A stretch of 64,000 nt of DNA. It comes from Microbacterium sp. zg-Y818 (GTDB lineage: Bacteria > Actinomycetota > Actinomycetes > Actinomycetales > Microbacteriaceae). Where the stretch lies: the NCBI RefSeq assembly GCF_030246905.1, contig NZ_CP126741.1, forward strand, positions 2,976,001 through 3,040,000. The letters are read 5' to 3'. Shown here in pieces: positions 16,619 to 27,556 of the stretch. Position numbers and translations under genes: made by a program. Under the pieces are notes generated by a model. It did no database searches and had not been told where the DNA came from. It saw nothing but the letters and a program-made list of their open reading frames with translations. Position 1 is the first letter of the stretch, and the number at the start of each line of letters is the position of its first letter.

Positions 16619-17838
16619 GCCCTCCGCGCCCCGTGCAGCGCACCGCGGGGCGCATCGACCCCGGCCTCATGCTCGCGCTGGGCTTCGTCTCGATGGCGGG
16701 GTCGCTCTCGACGGACGTGTACCTGCCGGCGTTCCCGCAGATCGCGGCGGCGTTCGACGTCGAGGCATCCGCCGTTCAGCTGACGATGACGGCGTTCCTC
16801 GTCGGCTCGGCCGCGGGACAGCTGGTGATCGGGGCGTTCTCGGATGCCCTCGGGCGGCGGCGCACCCTCCTCGCCGCACTCGCGGTGTTCACCGTCTGCG
16901 CGTACCTCGCCGCAGCCGCCCCCACGCTCGGAGCGCTCATCACCGTGCGAGCCGTGCAGGGATTCGCGGGATCGGCGGGGGCGGTGCTGGGTCGGGCGAT
17001 CGTGTCGGACCTGGCCGACCGGCAGCGAGCGGTGCGCGCATTCAGTCTGCTGTGGGCCATGATCGCGCTGGGACCGGCGATCGCCGCCCCGCTCGGCGGC
17101 TGGCTCGCCCAGACCGGGGGCTGGCGCGCCGCGCTCGTGGGCGTCGCGGTGCTGGCCACCGCAATGCTGCTCGTGGCGTCCCTCGTCATCCCCGAGAGCC
17201 TGCCCGCACCGCGGCGGCATCCGTTCACCCTCGCGGCGATCGGCGGCAACGTCGGGCGGCTGCTGCACGACGGCGCGTTCGTCGGCTTCGCGATCGCGTT
17301 CGGGCTGGGGTACGGCACCCTCATCGTGTACATCAGCTCGTCGTCGTTCATCGTTCAGGACATCTTCGGCGCGACCCCGCTCGGCTACTCGCTGACCTTC
17401 TCGTTCACCGGGCTGTGCATCATGTCGGGCGCGTGGCTCAGCGGCCGGGTCGCCCCGCGCGTCGGCACCGGCCGCACCCTGCTGATCGGCCAGCTGATGC
17501 AGGTGGGCGCGGCGGGCGCATCCGGGGTGCTGGCGATCTCGGGAACCCTCACCCTCGCCGCGTACCTGCCGCTCATGGGCGTCTTCGCGGCCGGATGCGG
17601 CACCGTCATGTCCGCCGCCTCCGCCATCGCTGTCGGGCGCGCAGCGCGCACGGCGGGCACCGGCTCGGCGCTGATCGGGTTCAGCCAGTTCGCCTTCGGC
17701 GCGCTCGCCTCGCCCCTCGGCGGGCTCGCAGGCACCGACACCGCCGTGCCGGCATTTCTCTCGATGACGGTTCTCACGCTGCTGGCGATGGGCGCAGCCT
17801 CGGTCGGTCGTATCCTGGAGCGCCGCGACCTCGCGTGA
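16615..17838 (+). CDS. MFS transporter, Bcr/CflA-type exporter
   Basis: 407-residue, twelve-helix major facilitator. The opening ALGFVSMAGSLSTDVYLPAFPQI and the loop GAFSDALGRRRTL are hallmarks of the Bcr/CflA drug-resistance group. Coupled to the importer ATPase by a 4-nt overlap. As the last gene of the phenylpropanoid operon it might export toxic aromatic intermediates or excess substrate; that is inference. It could also be an importer in this context. Confidence 0.85.
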   Translation: MSPPRPVQRTAGRIDPGLMLALGFVSMAGSLSTDVYLPAFPQIAAAFDVEASAVQLTMTAFLVGSAAGQLVIGAFSDALGRRRTLLAALAVFTVCAYLAAAAPTLGALITVRAVQGFAGSAGAVLGRAIVSDLADRQRAVRAFSLLWAMIALGPAIAAPLGGWLAQTGGWRAALVGVAVLATAMLLVASLVIPESLPAPRRHPFTLAAIGGNVGRLLHDGAFVGFAIAFGLGYGTLIVYISSSSFIVQDIFGATPLGYSLTFSFTGLCIMSGAWLSGRVAPRVGTGRTLLIGQLMQVGAAGASGVLAISGTLTLAAYLPLMGVFAAGCGTVMSAASAIAVGRAARTAGTGSALIGFSQFAFGALASPLGGLAGTDTAVPAFLSMTVLTLLAMGAASVGRILERRDLA

Positions 17839-17941
17839 GCTCGCCGCATGCCGTTGATCGACGCGGCCTGGGGCAGCAGAATCGACCTGATCGATCGGCA
17901 GGGGCGCTACCGTGCGCCGACACAGAGAGGTGAATGTCGAC

Positions 17942-19438
17942 ATGACCGCAGATGCCATCACGACCGGAGCGCGAACAGGCCTGTACATCGGGGGTCGGGA
18001 GCGCTTCACCGACGAGACCCTGACGATCGTCGACCCGGCAAAGCCCGGCGTCGTCGTGGGAGAGGCCGCGTCCGCCTCGGCCGCCGACGTCGCAGATGCC
18101 GTCGCGGCCGCCAAGACCGCACATCCCGCCTGGGACGCGCTGGGCGCCAAGGAGCGCGCGCGCATCATGGCCGAAGCAATCGTCGGCATCGCGGACGAGC
18201 GTGACGAGGACGCCGCCATCCTGTCCCAGGAGAACGGCAAGGTGCGCTTCGAGGCGTGGGTCGACGCCCTCGTGTTCGAGCTGCGCTGGAACCTCGCCCT
18301 CATGCTCGCCGATGAGGTCGAGACGCCGAGGACCCTGCCGGTCATCCCCGGGGCCATCCCGGTGTCCACCGAGGTGTCGTACCAGTCTCTCGGCGTCGTC
18401 ACGGTGATCGTGCCCTTCAACTGGCCCATCGCGATCCTCGGCGCCTCCTTGCCGCACGCACTGCTGGCCGGCAACACCGTGATCGTGAAGCCGCCGCCCT
18501 CGGCCCCGCTCGCGACGACGCGGGTGACCCAGCGACTCGCCGAGAAGCTGCCCGCCGGCGTGCTCAACGTCGTGACGGGCGACAATGACAACGCCGCCGG
18601 CCTCATCCAGAACACCGATGTGGCCAAAGTCTCCTTCACCGGCTCGGTGGCGGGCGGAAAGCGCGTGATGGAGATGGCGTCGAAGACCCTCACCCGCGTC
18701 ATGCTCGAACTCGGCGGCAACGACGCCGCCATCTTCCTGGAGGACGCCGTCATCGACGACGTGCACCTCGATCGGCTCTTCGCCGCCGTGTACGACACGA
18801 CGGGGCAGATCTGCATGAACGCCAAGCGGGTGTACGTGCACCGCTCGCGGCTGGACGAGGTCGTCGCCGGCCTCACCGCCCGGCTCGAGAAGGTCGTGCT
18901 CGGCCATGGCCTCGACGCCGGCACCACGATGGGTCCGCTGCACCAGCCGGCCCAGAAGGCGTTCGTCGAGGAGATCATCGCCGAGGCGAAGGATGCCGGC
19001 GCCGACGTGCGCGAGTTCGGCGACCTCCCCGGCGGAGACCTGGCGGGCGGCAACTTCCTGCGCCCCGCGCTGGTCGTCGACCCGCCGCTGCACCTGCGCG
19101 TGGTCACCCAGGAGCAGTTCGGCCCCGTAATCCCGCTCATTCCGTTCGACACCGAGGACGAAGCCGTGCGCCTGGCGAACGACACCTGGGCGGGCTTGGG
19201 CGGGTCGGTCTGGACCGCGAGCCCCGAGGCCGCCCACCGCGTGGGCAGCGCACTGCAGTGCGGCTACGTCTGGGTCAACGACCACGGCGCCACGCGCCTC
19301 GACCTGCGCGCGCCCTTCGGCGGCATGAAGCAGTCGGGAATGGGCCGGGAGCAGGGGATCGACGGCGTCCGCGCCTTCCAGGACACCCGCTCGATCGCCA
19401 CGATCGATCCGCAGGCCCTGGCGGCGATGGCTCACTGA
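17942..19438 (+). CDS. aldehyde dehydrogenase, vanillin/benzaldehyde type
   Basis: 498-residue NAD(P)-dependent aldehyde dehydrogenase. Catalytic Cys291 is in TTGQICMNAKRV and the general base Glu256 in MLELGGNDA; NAD binding is around VPFNWPIAI and FTGSVAGGKRV. Context gives the substrate: metF-purU-ligM follow after a terminator, so vanillin to vanillate (Vdh/LigV role) is most likely, with 4-hydroxybenzaldehyde or protocatechualdehyde also possible. Start MTADAITTG at 17942, preceded by GAGAGGTG. The 103-bp gap before it holds repeated GATCGA motifs, but I could not fix a promoter. Confidence 0.85.
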   Translation: MTADAITTGARTGLYIGGRERFTDETLTIVDPAKPGVVVGEAASASAADVADAVAAAKTAHPAWDALGAKERARIMAEAIVGIADERDEDAAILSQENGKVRFEAWVDALVFELRWNLALMLADEVETPRTLPVIPGAIPVSTEVSYQSLGVVTVIVPFNWPIAILGASLPHALLAGNTVIVKPPPSAPLATTRVTQRLAEKLPAGVLNVVTGDNDNAAGLIQNTDVAKVSFTGSVAGGKRVMEMASKTLTRVMLELGGNDAAIFLEDAVIDDVHLDRLFAAVYDTTGQICMNAKRVYVHRSRLDEVVAGLTARLEKVVLGHGLDAGTTMGPLHQPAQKAFVEEIIAEAKDAGADVREFGDLPGGDLAGGNFLRPALVVDPPLHLRVVTQEQFGPVIPLIPFDTEDEAVRLANDTWAGLGGSVWTASPEAAHRVGSALQCGYVWVNDHGATRLDLRAPFGGMKQSGMGREQGIDGVRAFQDTRSIATIDPQALAAMAH

Positions 19439-19446
19439 GCCGACGC

Positions 19447-19493
19447 GCATGAAGGCGGGGCCCGGTCATGACGACCGGGCCCCGCCTTCATGC
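19447..19493. terminator. strong hairpin terminator after the aldehyde dehydrogenase
   Basis: A perfect 21-bp stem (19447-19467 paired with 19473-19493) with a 5-nt ATGAC loop begins 8 nt after the stop codon. The stem core is GGCGGGGCCCGG. Separates the aldehyde dehydrogenase transcript from the metF promoter. Confidence 0.85.
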
Positions 19494-19516
19494 GTCCACT
19501 CCCGCAGACATACCTC

Positions 19517-19545
19517 TTGTCATTACCTATCGCCATAGGTACTCT
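19517..19545 (+). promoter_or_regulatory. metF-purU-ligM promoter with an embedded operator
   Basis: TTGTCA (19517-19522), a 17-bp spacer and TACTCT (19540-19545) form a good sigma-70-type promoter. The inverted repeat TACCTAT-CGCC-ATAGGTA (19524-19541) fills the spacer and touches the -10 box, the position of a repressor site. The vanillate-responsive PadR-type VanR of Corynebacterium glutamicum is reported, as I recall it, to bind a repeat with a similar TAGGTA half and a 4-bp spacer; the PadR protein at 22926 is the natural candidate here. Confidence 0.75.
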
Positions 19546-19600
19546 GCTCTCGGAGGCGCAACGTCGCCCCTCCCCCTGAGAGCGGAAAGGACCTCGATCA

Positions 19601-20476
19601 GTGGCCCAGACTTCCCCTGCGGCGGATCACTCCGCAGCCCTGCGTCTGCTCGACGGCTTCTCGGTGGAGATGACCGGCAAAGACATCCCCGCCCTCGAAG
19701 AAGCCCGTCACACGATTCCCGCCGGCACCAAGATCAATGTCACCTTCCTCGGCAACGAGGATCTGGAGATGCGGGTCGCCGCCGCACAGGCCGTGAGAGA
19801 GCGGGGCTTCGTGCCCGTGCCCCACATCTCCGCCCGGCGGCTGGCGTCCGAGGCCCAGCTCGAGGAGTTCCTCCAACGCTTGCAGGACGTCGGCGCCGCC
19901 GAGCACGTCTTCGTCGTCGGCGGCGACCCTGCCGAACCCGAGGGCCCCTATGCCGACTCGCTCTCCGTGATCCGCTCCGGCATCCTCCAGCGCTACGGCG
20001 TCACCGAGGTCTCGATCGCCGGCTACCCCGAAGGCCACCCGGACATCCCCGAGGAGGTGCTCTGGCGCCACCTCGAGGACAAATCGGCGGCACTTCGGGA
20101 GCAGGGGCTGGGTGCGGTCATCCTCACCCAGTTCGCCTTCGACAGCGACGCGGTGGCCGACTGGGTGCACCGCGTGCGCGAGCGCGGCATCAACGCCGAG
20201 CTGCGCATCGGCACCCCGGGCCCGGCCGGCATCAAGCGGCTGATCGGATTCGCCCGTCGGTTCGGCGTGGGGGCGAACGCGATGATCGTGAAGAAGTACG
20301 GGTTCTCGCTGACCAACCTCATGGGCACCGCCGGGCCCGACCGGTTCGTCACGAACCTCGCCGACCTGATCGCGCGCGACCCCGCCGCGGGAACGGTCAA
20401 GCTGCACTTCTACACGTTCGGCGGCCTGCAGGCCACCGCGCAGTGGGTGCAGGACTACCTCGACGATCGATCCTGA
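19601..20476 (+). CDS. metF: methylenetetrahydrofolate reductase
   Basis: 291-residue TIM-barrel flavoenzyme interconverting 5-methyl- and 5,10-methylene-tetrahydrofolate. It shows VTFLGNEDLEMRVAAAQAVRE, VVGGDPAEPEGPYADSL (FAD/NADH side) and FVTNLADLI near the C-terminus, and is shorter and more divergent than housekeeping MetF. Next to purU and ligM it should run in the oxidative direction, reoxidising the methyl-THF made by demethylation. GTG start at 19601 with GGAAAGGA upstream. First gene behind the operator-bearing promoter. Confidence 0.85.
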   Translation: MAQTSPAADHSAALRLLDGFSVEMTGKDIPALEEARHTIPAGTKINVTFLGNEDLEMRVAAAQAVRERGFVPVPHISARRLASEAQLEEFLQRLQDVGAAEHVFVVGGDPAEPEGPYADSLSVIRSGILQRYGVTEVSIAGYPEGHPDIPEEVLWRHLEDKSAALREQGLGAVILTQFAFDSDAVADWVHRVRERGINAELRIGTPGPAGIKRLIGFARRFGVGANAMIVKKYGFSLTNLMGTAGPDRFVTNLADLIARDPAAGTVKLHFYTFGGLQATAQWVQDYLDDRS

Positions 20477-20488
20477 CGGGACGCGGTC

Positions 20489-22818
<2,330 letters not shown>

Positions 22819-22823
22819 GCCCC

Positions 22824-22853
22824 GCGGCACGAGGCCTGAGCGCCTCGTGCCGC
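22824..22853 (+). terminator. hairpin terminator after ligM
   Basis: GCGGCACGAGGC-CTGAGC-GCCTCGTGCCGC is a perfect 12-bp stem with a 6-nt loop, 5 nt after the ligM stop. It likely ends the metF-purU-ligM transcript before the PadR gene. Confidence 0.75.
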
Positions 22854-22925
22854 CGGGTGCGGCGTCCGACGGTAATCTCGGCAGACGGCCGGCATGCGCA
22901 CGCCGGCGCCGAAGGAGGACATCCG

Positions 22926-23519
22926 ATGAGTCTGCGCTACGCCCTGCTCGCACTCGTCCGAGTGGGCCCGCAGTCCGGCTACGACCTGCAGAAGCAGTTC
23001 GCGGTATCCGTCGGGCACGTCTGGCACGCGCCGGACTCGCAGATCTATCCGGAGCTGCGCAAGATGGAGGCCGAAGGCCTCATCCGCGGCGAGGAGCAGG
23101 CCCGGGGCCAGCGCGGCACCCGCCGGATGTACCACGTCACGCCGGCCGGCGACCAGGCCTTCCTGGACTGGATCGCCTCGCCGCCGGAGTATCAGCGGGT
23201 CCGCGACCCCGCCCACCTGAGGGCCGCCTATCTGGAATCGGCCACGCCCGACCAGGCCCGCGCGTTCCTGCGCGCGCACATCGCGCAGTGGGAGGGCGAG
23301 CGGGAGCAATGGGAGGGCGAGATCCGTCGGATCGATGCCGTCGACAACCCCATGCTGAAGCGCCGCCTCGCCGTCACGCCCGAGGCCGACCGGGAGCGCA
23401 CGATCGCCTACAAGCGATTCGCGTACGAAGGCCTGGTCGAGCGCGCACGCGGCGAGATCCAGTGGGCGCAGAAGGGACTCGCGCTCGTCGACCGGCTCGG
23501 TGTCCCGGCCGCACGCTGA
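22926..23519 (+). CDS. PadR-family regulator (VanR-like)
   Basis: 197 residues: an N-terminal PadR winged helix (LRYALLALVRVGPQSGYDL, QIYPELRKMEAEGLI, RRMYHVTPAGDQAFLDWI) and a C-terminal helical region (about 100-190) with the coiled-coil-like REQWEGEIRRID. PadR proteins are usually repressors of phenolic-acid stress or catabolism, and C. glutamicum VanR is one that responds to vanillate. The gene follows ligM, so repression of the promoter at 19517 is likely. AAGGAGG lies upstream of the ATG. Confidence 0.85.
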   Translation: MSLRYALLALVRVGPQSGYDLQKQFAVSVGHVWHAPDSQIYPELRKMEAEGLIRGEEQARGQRGTRRMYHVTPAGDQAFLDWIASPPEYQRVRDPAHLRAAYLESATPDQARAFLRAHIAQWEGEREQWEGEIRRIDAVDNPMLKRRLAVTPEADRERTIAYKRFAYEGLVERARGEIQWAQKGLALVDRLGVPAAR

Positions 23520-23623
23520 CGGTCGACGATCGACCAGTGCGGATGGAGCGGATTGGCGCGCAGATCGGCGACAATGGTGCCGACGATCCCGAGGCTCCGC
23601 GGGAGTCAGAGAGGCGATTCCCC

Positions 23624-24283
23624 ATGACGTTCCCGTCCACGCCCCACGTTGAAGTCGACCTCGCTCGCCCTGATCTCGCCCCACAGATCCGAGAGGCGAT
23701 TCTCGACGGCGAGTTCGCGCCCCATCAGCGACTGATCGAGGCGGACCTGAGCGAACGTTTCCAGGCGACTCGGGCTGCCGTGCGCACGGCGCTGCTCACC
23801 CTCGCCAACGAGGGCCTGGTCGAGCGGCTGCCCAACCGCGGCGCCCGGGTGCGGGCGATCAGCGTCGAAGAGGCCGTGGAGATCGTGGAGGTGCGCGCAG
23901 GACTGGAGTCGCTGTGCGCCCGCCGCGCGGCCGAGCGGATCGACGAGTCCGGCACGGCGCGGCTGCGTGAGCTTCGAGACGCGATCACGGGCGCGGTCGC
24001 GTCGGGCGACCTGGTGGGGTACTCCCGCCTGAACCAGGAGATGGACCGCCAGGTGCGCGAGCTCAGCGGCCACGCCACCGCGGTGCAGCTCCTTGAACGC
24101 CTGCGGGCGCAGTCGGCGCGGCATCAGTTCCGCCTCGCGTTCCACCCCGGACGGGCGGCCCAGTCGCTCCCGGAGCACCTCGCGATCATCGACGCCGTGA
24201 TCGCCCGGGATCCCGACGCCGCCGAGACCGCGACCCGCAAACATCTCGCCGGCATCGTGGAGTTCCTCCGCACGCTGGTGTGA
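23624..24283 (+). CDS. GntR-family regulator (FCD domain)
   Basis: 219 residues: GntR winged helix at about 10-75 (IREAILDGEFAPHQRLIEADL, FQATRAAVRTALLTLANEGLV), then an FCD ligand domain with the Asp/His metal set (LNQEMDRQVRELSG, RHQFRLAFHPGR, LPEHLAIIDAV). FCD regulators commonly sense carboxylates. It converges with the branched-chain-type ABC importer. The similar GATTGT-type inverted repeats at 29118 and 34347 may be its sites; that is inference. The upstream gap contains GGTCGACGATCGACC (23521-23535), a palindrome that could be its own operator. Confidence 0.85.
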   Translation: MTFPSTPHVEVDLARPDLAPQIREAILDGEFAPHQRLIEADLSERFQATRAAVRTALLTLANEGLVERLPNRGARVRAISVEEAVEIVEVRAGLESLCARRAAERIDESGTARLRELRDAITGAVASGDLVGYSRLNQEMDRQVRELSGHATAVQLLERLRAQSARHQFRLAFHPGRAAQSLPEHLAIIDAVIARDPDAAETATRKHLAGIVEFLRTLV

Positions 24284-24297
24284 CCCGGGTCATCGCG

Positions 24298-24336
24298 CAC
24301 GACGGCGGTCCGACGTGGAGCCGGACCGCCGTCGTG
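24298..24336. terminator. bidirectional hairpin terminator between gntR and the ABC operon
   Basis: CACGACGGCGGTCCG and its reverse complement form a perfect 15-bp stem around a 9-nt loop, filling the gap between the converging GntR and binding-protein genes. Confidence 0.8.
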
Positions 24337-24344
24337 GGCGCGGG

Positions 24345-25607
24345 TCAGCCGAAGGATTCGACCGTGTCGTATCCCTTGCCGTTGTACTTCTGCACGACCA
24401 CGCTCGACACGGCCGGCTGGCCGTCGGTGGTGGTGTCCACCGCGGTGCCCTCGAGCATGAGCGGCGCCTGGAAGTCGGTGATCGACCGCAGCGCTTCCAT
24501 GAAGCTCTCGCGCGTCGGCTCGGTCATCTCCATGAACGCCTGCTCGAGGGTCGCCCCGACCATGTAGCTCCACATGCAGTGCGGGAAGGCGGGCATGTCC
24601 TGGTAGTCCGCGTACTCCTTGAGACTGGCCAGGAACGTCTGCACGTCCTCGTCCTCGGCGAAGGCGGGACTCGCGGGGGCCTTGGCGAAGGACACCGAGT
24701 AGACACCGGGGAAAGCCTCGGCGCCGCCGGGCTGCAGGATCGCCGCGGGGCTGGAGGTGTTGGAGGGCAGGAACCAGCTGGGAGTCCAGCCGAGCTGCTG
24801 CGCCTTCTGCAGCGAAGAGATCACCAGCGGGGTGATCGACATCGCATTGAAGAAGACGTCGGCATCGGATGCCGCGAGCTCGGTGAGCTGCCCGTCCACC
24901 GCCGTGTCGGTCGCCTCGTAGGTGAGCTCCTCGACGATCTCCACGTTGTCGGCCCCCTCGACGGCCTCCTTGAAGCCTTCGACGTAGCCCTCGCCGAAGT
25001 CGTCGTTCTGGGACAGGATCGCCACCTTGTGGTCATCACCGGACGCCACGAGCAGCTCGCCGAACGCCAGCCCTTCGTTCTGGTAGATCGGCACGAAGCC
25101 CAGCTGAGACGGGCTCTCGCCGGTGTCGCTGAAGATCGGATCGCCCGTCATGACGAGCACCTGCGGCACCTCGTCGGCGATCGCGGCCTCGAGGTAGGCG
25201 CGGTTGGTCGGGGTGCCCAGGCCCGAGGTCATCGCGAACACGCTGTCCTTGAGCTGGTCGTAGTTGGCCTTTGCCTTCTGCGGATCGTACGCGTCGTCGA
25301 GGGCCTCGATGTCGACGGTGCGGGTCACACCGTCGCCGAACTCGATCCCGCCCTCGGCGTTGCGCTCACCGAAGTACGCGGTGATGCCCGCCACGGTGCA
25401 GGTGCCCGGCCCCGCCGTCGGCCCGCTCAGCGGGGTCGTGATGCCGAGGGCGATCGAGCTGTCCGTGATGCCTGGGCTCGCCGGTGCGGCGTCGTCGGTC
25501 GCCCCCGTCCCCTCACCGCCGCGTGCACAGCCGGCGAGCGTCAATGCGAGCGCAGAGCCGAGGGCGACGATGCCCAGCATGCTCCGATGTCTCTTGCTCA
25601 TGTTCAT
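24345..25607 (-). CDS. branched-chain-type (HAAT) ABC substrate-binding lipoprotein
   Basis: 420 residues. Lipoprotein signal MNMSKRHRSMLGIVALGSALALTLAGC, then a Peripla_BP_6 (LivK-like) body: SIALGITTPLSGPTAGPG, AILSQNDDFGEGYVEGFKEAV, FFNAMSITPLVISSLQKAQQLG. Although the family is named for branched-chain amino acids, many members bind aromatic acids. Set between demethylase clusters, it probably binds a methoxylated benzoate or phenylpropanoid. It is the last gene of the transporter operon; its ATG overlaps the permease stop (ATGA at 25604-25607). Confidence 0.88.
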   Translation of the reverse strand: MNMSKRHRSMLGIVALGSALALTLAGCARGGEGTGATDDAAPASPGITDSSIALGITTPLSGPTAGPGTCTVAGITAYFGERNAEGGIEFGDGVTRTVDIEALDDAYDPQKAKANYDQLKDSVFAMTSGLGTPTNRAYLEAAIADEVPQVLVMTGDPIFSDTGESPSQLGFVPIYQNEGLAFGELLVASGDDHKVAILSQNDDFGEGYVEGFKEAVEGADNVEIVEELTYEATDTAVDGQLTELAASDADVFFNAMSITPLVISSLQKAQQLGWTPSWFLPSNTSSPAAILQPGGAEAFPGVYSVSFAKAPASPAFAEDEDVQTFLASLKEYADYQDMPAFPHCMWSYMVGATLEQAFMEMTEPTRESFMEALRSITDFQAPLMLEGTAVDTTTDGQPAVSSVVVQKYNGKGYDTVESFG

Positions 25608-26674
25608 GACTGATCGTGCCTCTCTGTTTGGGTTCCCTTCGTCGCGGCGGGCGTCGGGACGTCCGTGCTCGAAGTGGGTGGTGCGCCGGGGTGGTGCTCG
25701 CGGCCGCCGGCGGCGCGTCGGCGCAGGCGCTGCAGGCGGGCGGGAAGCGATGCCAGCCCGCCGGGGAGGACGAACAGCACGAGCAGGAGCAGCGCGCCCT
25801 GCAGGACGGCGGTGAGGCTCGGGTCGACGGCGTTCGTCAGCTGCGGGGCCAGCACGTAGTAGGCGCCGCCGAGGAGCGAGCCGACGATGCTGCCGGCACC
25901 GCCGATGACCATCGCCGCCAGCAGCTGGATGGAGTGCCCGAAGCTGAGGGTCTCGGGCGACGTGTACTGCACGACCACCATGTACAGAAAGCCGCTGACG
26001 CCGCCGATGAGCGAGGCGATGGTGAAGGCGAGCACTTTGAAGCGGTAGGGCGAGATGCCCATCGACGAGGCGACGGCCTCGTTCTCTTTCACGATGGCGA
26101 AGGCGCGGCCGTACTTTCCCCGCACGAGGTTGCGGGTGAGCAGGAACACGATTCCGCCGATCAGGATCACGATGTACAGCTGCCACTGGTCGTCGTACAG
26201 ACCGGTCCACTCGGGGGCGTCGGAGAACCGGGCCGAGGTGCCCTGCGATCCGCCGGTGAACTCCGACAGCCGTTTGGCCAGCGGCACCCCCACGATCGGC
26301 AGCGCGATCGTGACCATGGCGATCGCCAGGCCACCCAGTCGTGCCGCCGCGAGCGCGATGACCAGCCCCACGATCCCCGGGATGAGCACGCTGGCAAGCA
26401 GGACGAGGACGATGTTCACGTCGTTGCGCACCCCGTAGGCGGTGACGTACGCGCCGAGCCCGACGAAGAAGATCTGCCCGAGCGACACCTGTCCGGTGTA
26501 GCCCATCACCACATTGAGTCCGAGCACGGCGACGGCGAAGACGCCGATGCGGGCGAGCGTCTGATTGGCGAACTCCGGCAGAGCCAGCGGCAGCAGCAGC
26601 ACGGCGACGACGATCACGAGCGCGATTACCAGCCGAACCCACCGGCGGGAGAAGAAGGCGGAGGAGGCGGGCAT
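25604..26674 (-). CDS. HAAT-family ABC permease (LivM-like)
   Basis: 356 residues from MPASSAFFSRRWVRLVIALV, with about nine to ten membrane helices. LNVVMGYTGQVSLGQIFFVGLGAYV and LLAAMVIGGAGSIVGSLLGGAYYVL are typical LivM motifs. The C-terminal tail is basic and low-complexity (RLQRLRRRAAGG). The start is coupled to the LivH-like stop. The long frame upstream of it is a shadow. Confidence 0.88.
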   Translation of the reverse strand: MPASSAFFSRRWVRLVIALVIVVAVLLLPLALPEFANQTLARIGVFAVAVLGLNVVMGYTGQVSLGQIFFVGLGAYVTAYGVRNDVNIVLVLLASVLIPGIVGLVIALAAARLGGLAIAMVTIALPIVGVPLAKRLSEFTGGSQGTSARFSDAPEWTGLYDDQWQLYIVILIGGIVFLLTRNLVRGKYGRAFAIVKENEAVASSMGISPYRFKVLAFTIASLIGGVSGFLYMVVVQYTSPETLSFGHSIQLLAAMVIGGAGSIVGSLLGGAYYVLAPQLTNAVDPSLTAVLQGALLLLVLFVLPGGLASLPARLQRLRRRAAGGREHHPGAPPTSSTDVPTPAATKGTQTERHDQS

Positions 26675-27555
26675 CAGACTCGCACCACCGATCTGCGTCC
26701 GAACAGACCTTGGGGTCTCACGATCAGCACGATGAAGATCAGCACGAACGGCACAGCGACCTTCAAGTCGTATCCGATGAACGGCACGTACACGGCGGCG
26801 AGGTTCTCGAGGACGCCGATGATCCAGGCGGCCAGGACCACGCCGATGGGGCTGGACATGCCGCCGAGGATGACGGCGGCGAGGGCGTAGACCAGCGCCG
26901 TGTCCATCATTCCGGGGGTCAGCGTCAGCTGCGGCGCGATGAGGGCGCCCGCCACCGCGCCCAGACACGCGGCCAGGCCCCACCCGACCATCAGCAGCCG
27001 GCCGACGGGCAACCCCGAGAAGGCGGCGGACTGCGGGTTCACTGCGACCGCACGCAGCGCCAGCCCGAGCTTCGTGCCGAGGAACAGCCCCTGCAGCAGG
27101 AGCATGATCGCGATGATCACCACCGTCGTGCCGATGGAGCGCACGCTCACCGCCGCCCCGAACACCGAGACGGTGTCAAGCGGAAACAGCGAGGGGAACT
27201 GCTGGTTGTTGTAGGTCCACAGCCAGCCGCAGACGCCGGTGATCAGCGTGAGCAGCCCGATCGTGACCACCACCGCCGTGTCGGGGTCGCCTTGCTCGAA
27301 GCGGCGCATCACGTACCGCTCGATGACCGCGCCCATCAGGAACGAAACCACGACGGAGAGCAGGATCGCGAGGATCAGCGGCACCCCGAGCCCCGCGAAC
27401 CACCAGGCGATGTAGGCGGAGAGGACCGCCATGCCGCCCTGGGCGAAGTTGATCAGCCCGGTGGCCTGATTCACCAGCACGATGGCGAGGGCGAGGGCCG
27501 CGTAGACGGAGCCGAGCGACAGACCGTCCACCACGAGCTGGATGAAGGTGCCCAT
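26674..27555 (-). CDS. HAAT-family ABC permease (LivH-like)
   Basis: 293-residue integral membrane protein: QLVVDGLSLGSVYAALALAIVLV at the N-terminus, LINFAQGGMAVLSAYI, and ALVYALAAVILGGMSSPIGVVLAAW. These are standard LivH motifs. Pairs with the LivM-like protein. The order LivG-LivF-LivH-LivM-LivK on the minus strand is a complete importer. Confidence 0.88.
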   Translation of the reverse strand: MGTFIQLVVDGLSLGSVYAALALAIVLVNQATGLINFAQGGMAVLSAYIAWWFAGLGVPLILAILLSVVVSFLMGAVIERYVMRRFEQGDPDTAVVVTIGLLTLITGVCGWLWTYNNQQFPSLFPLDTVSVFGAAVSVRSIGTTVVIIAIMLLLQGLFLGTKLGLALRAVAVNPQSAAFSGLPVGRLLMVGWGLAACLGAVAGALIAPQLTLTPGMMDTALVYALAAVILGGMSSPIGVVLAAWIIGVLENLAAVYVPFIGYDLKVAVPFVLIFIVLIVRPQGLFGRRSVVRV

Positions 27556-27556
27556 C

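Noticed and set aside
16273..19185. Open frame of 970 codons on the minus strand.
   Set aside because: It lies opposite the MFS exporter and aldehyde dehydrogenase. The product is Ser/Arg/Ala-rich low-complexity sequence with no recognisable domain, as is usual for antisense frames in GC-rich DNA.
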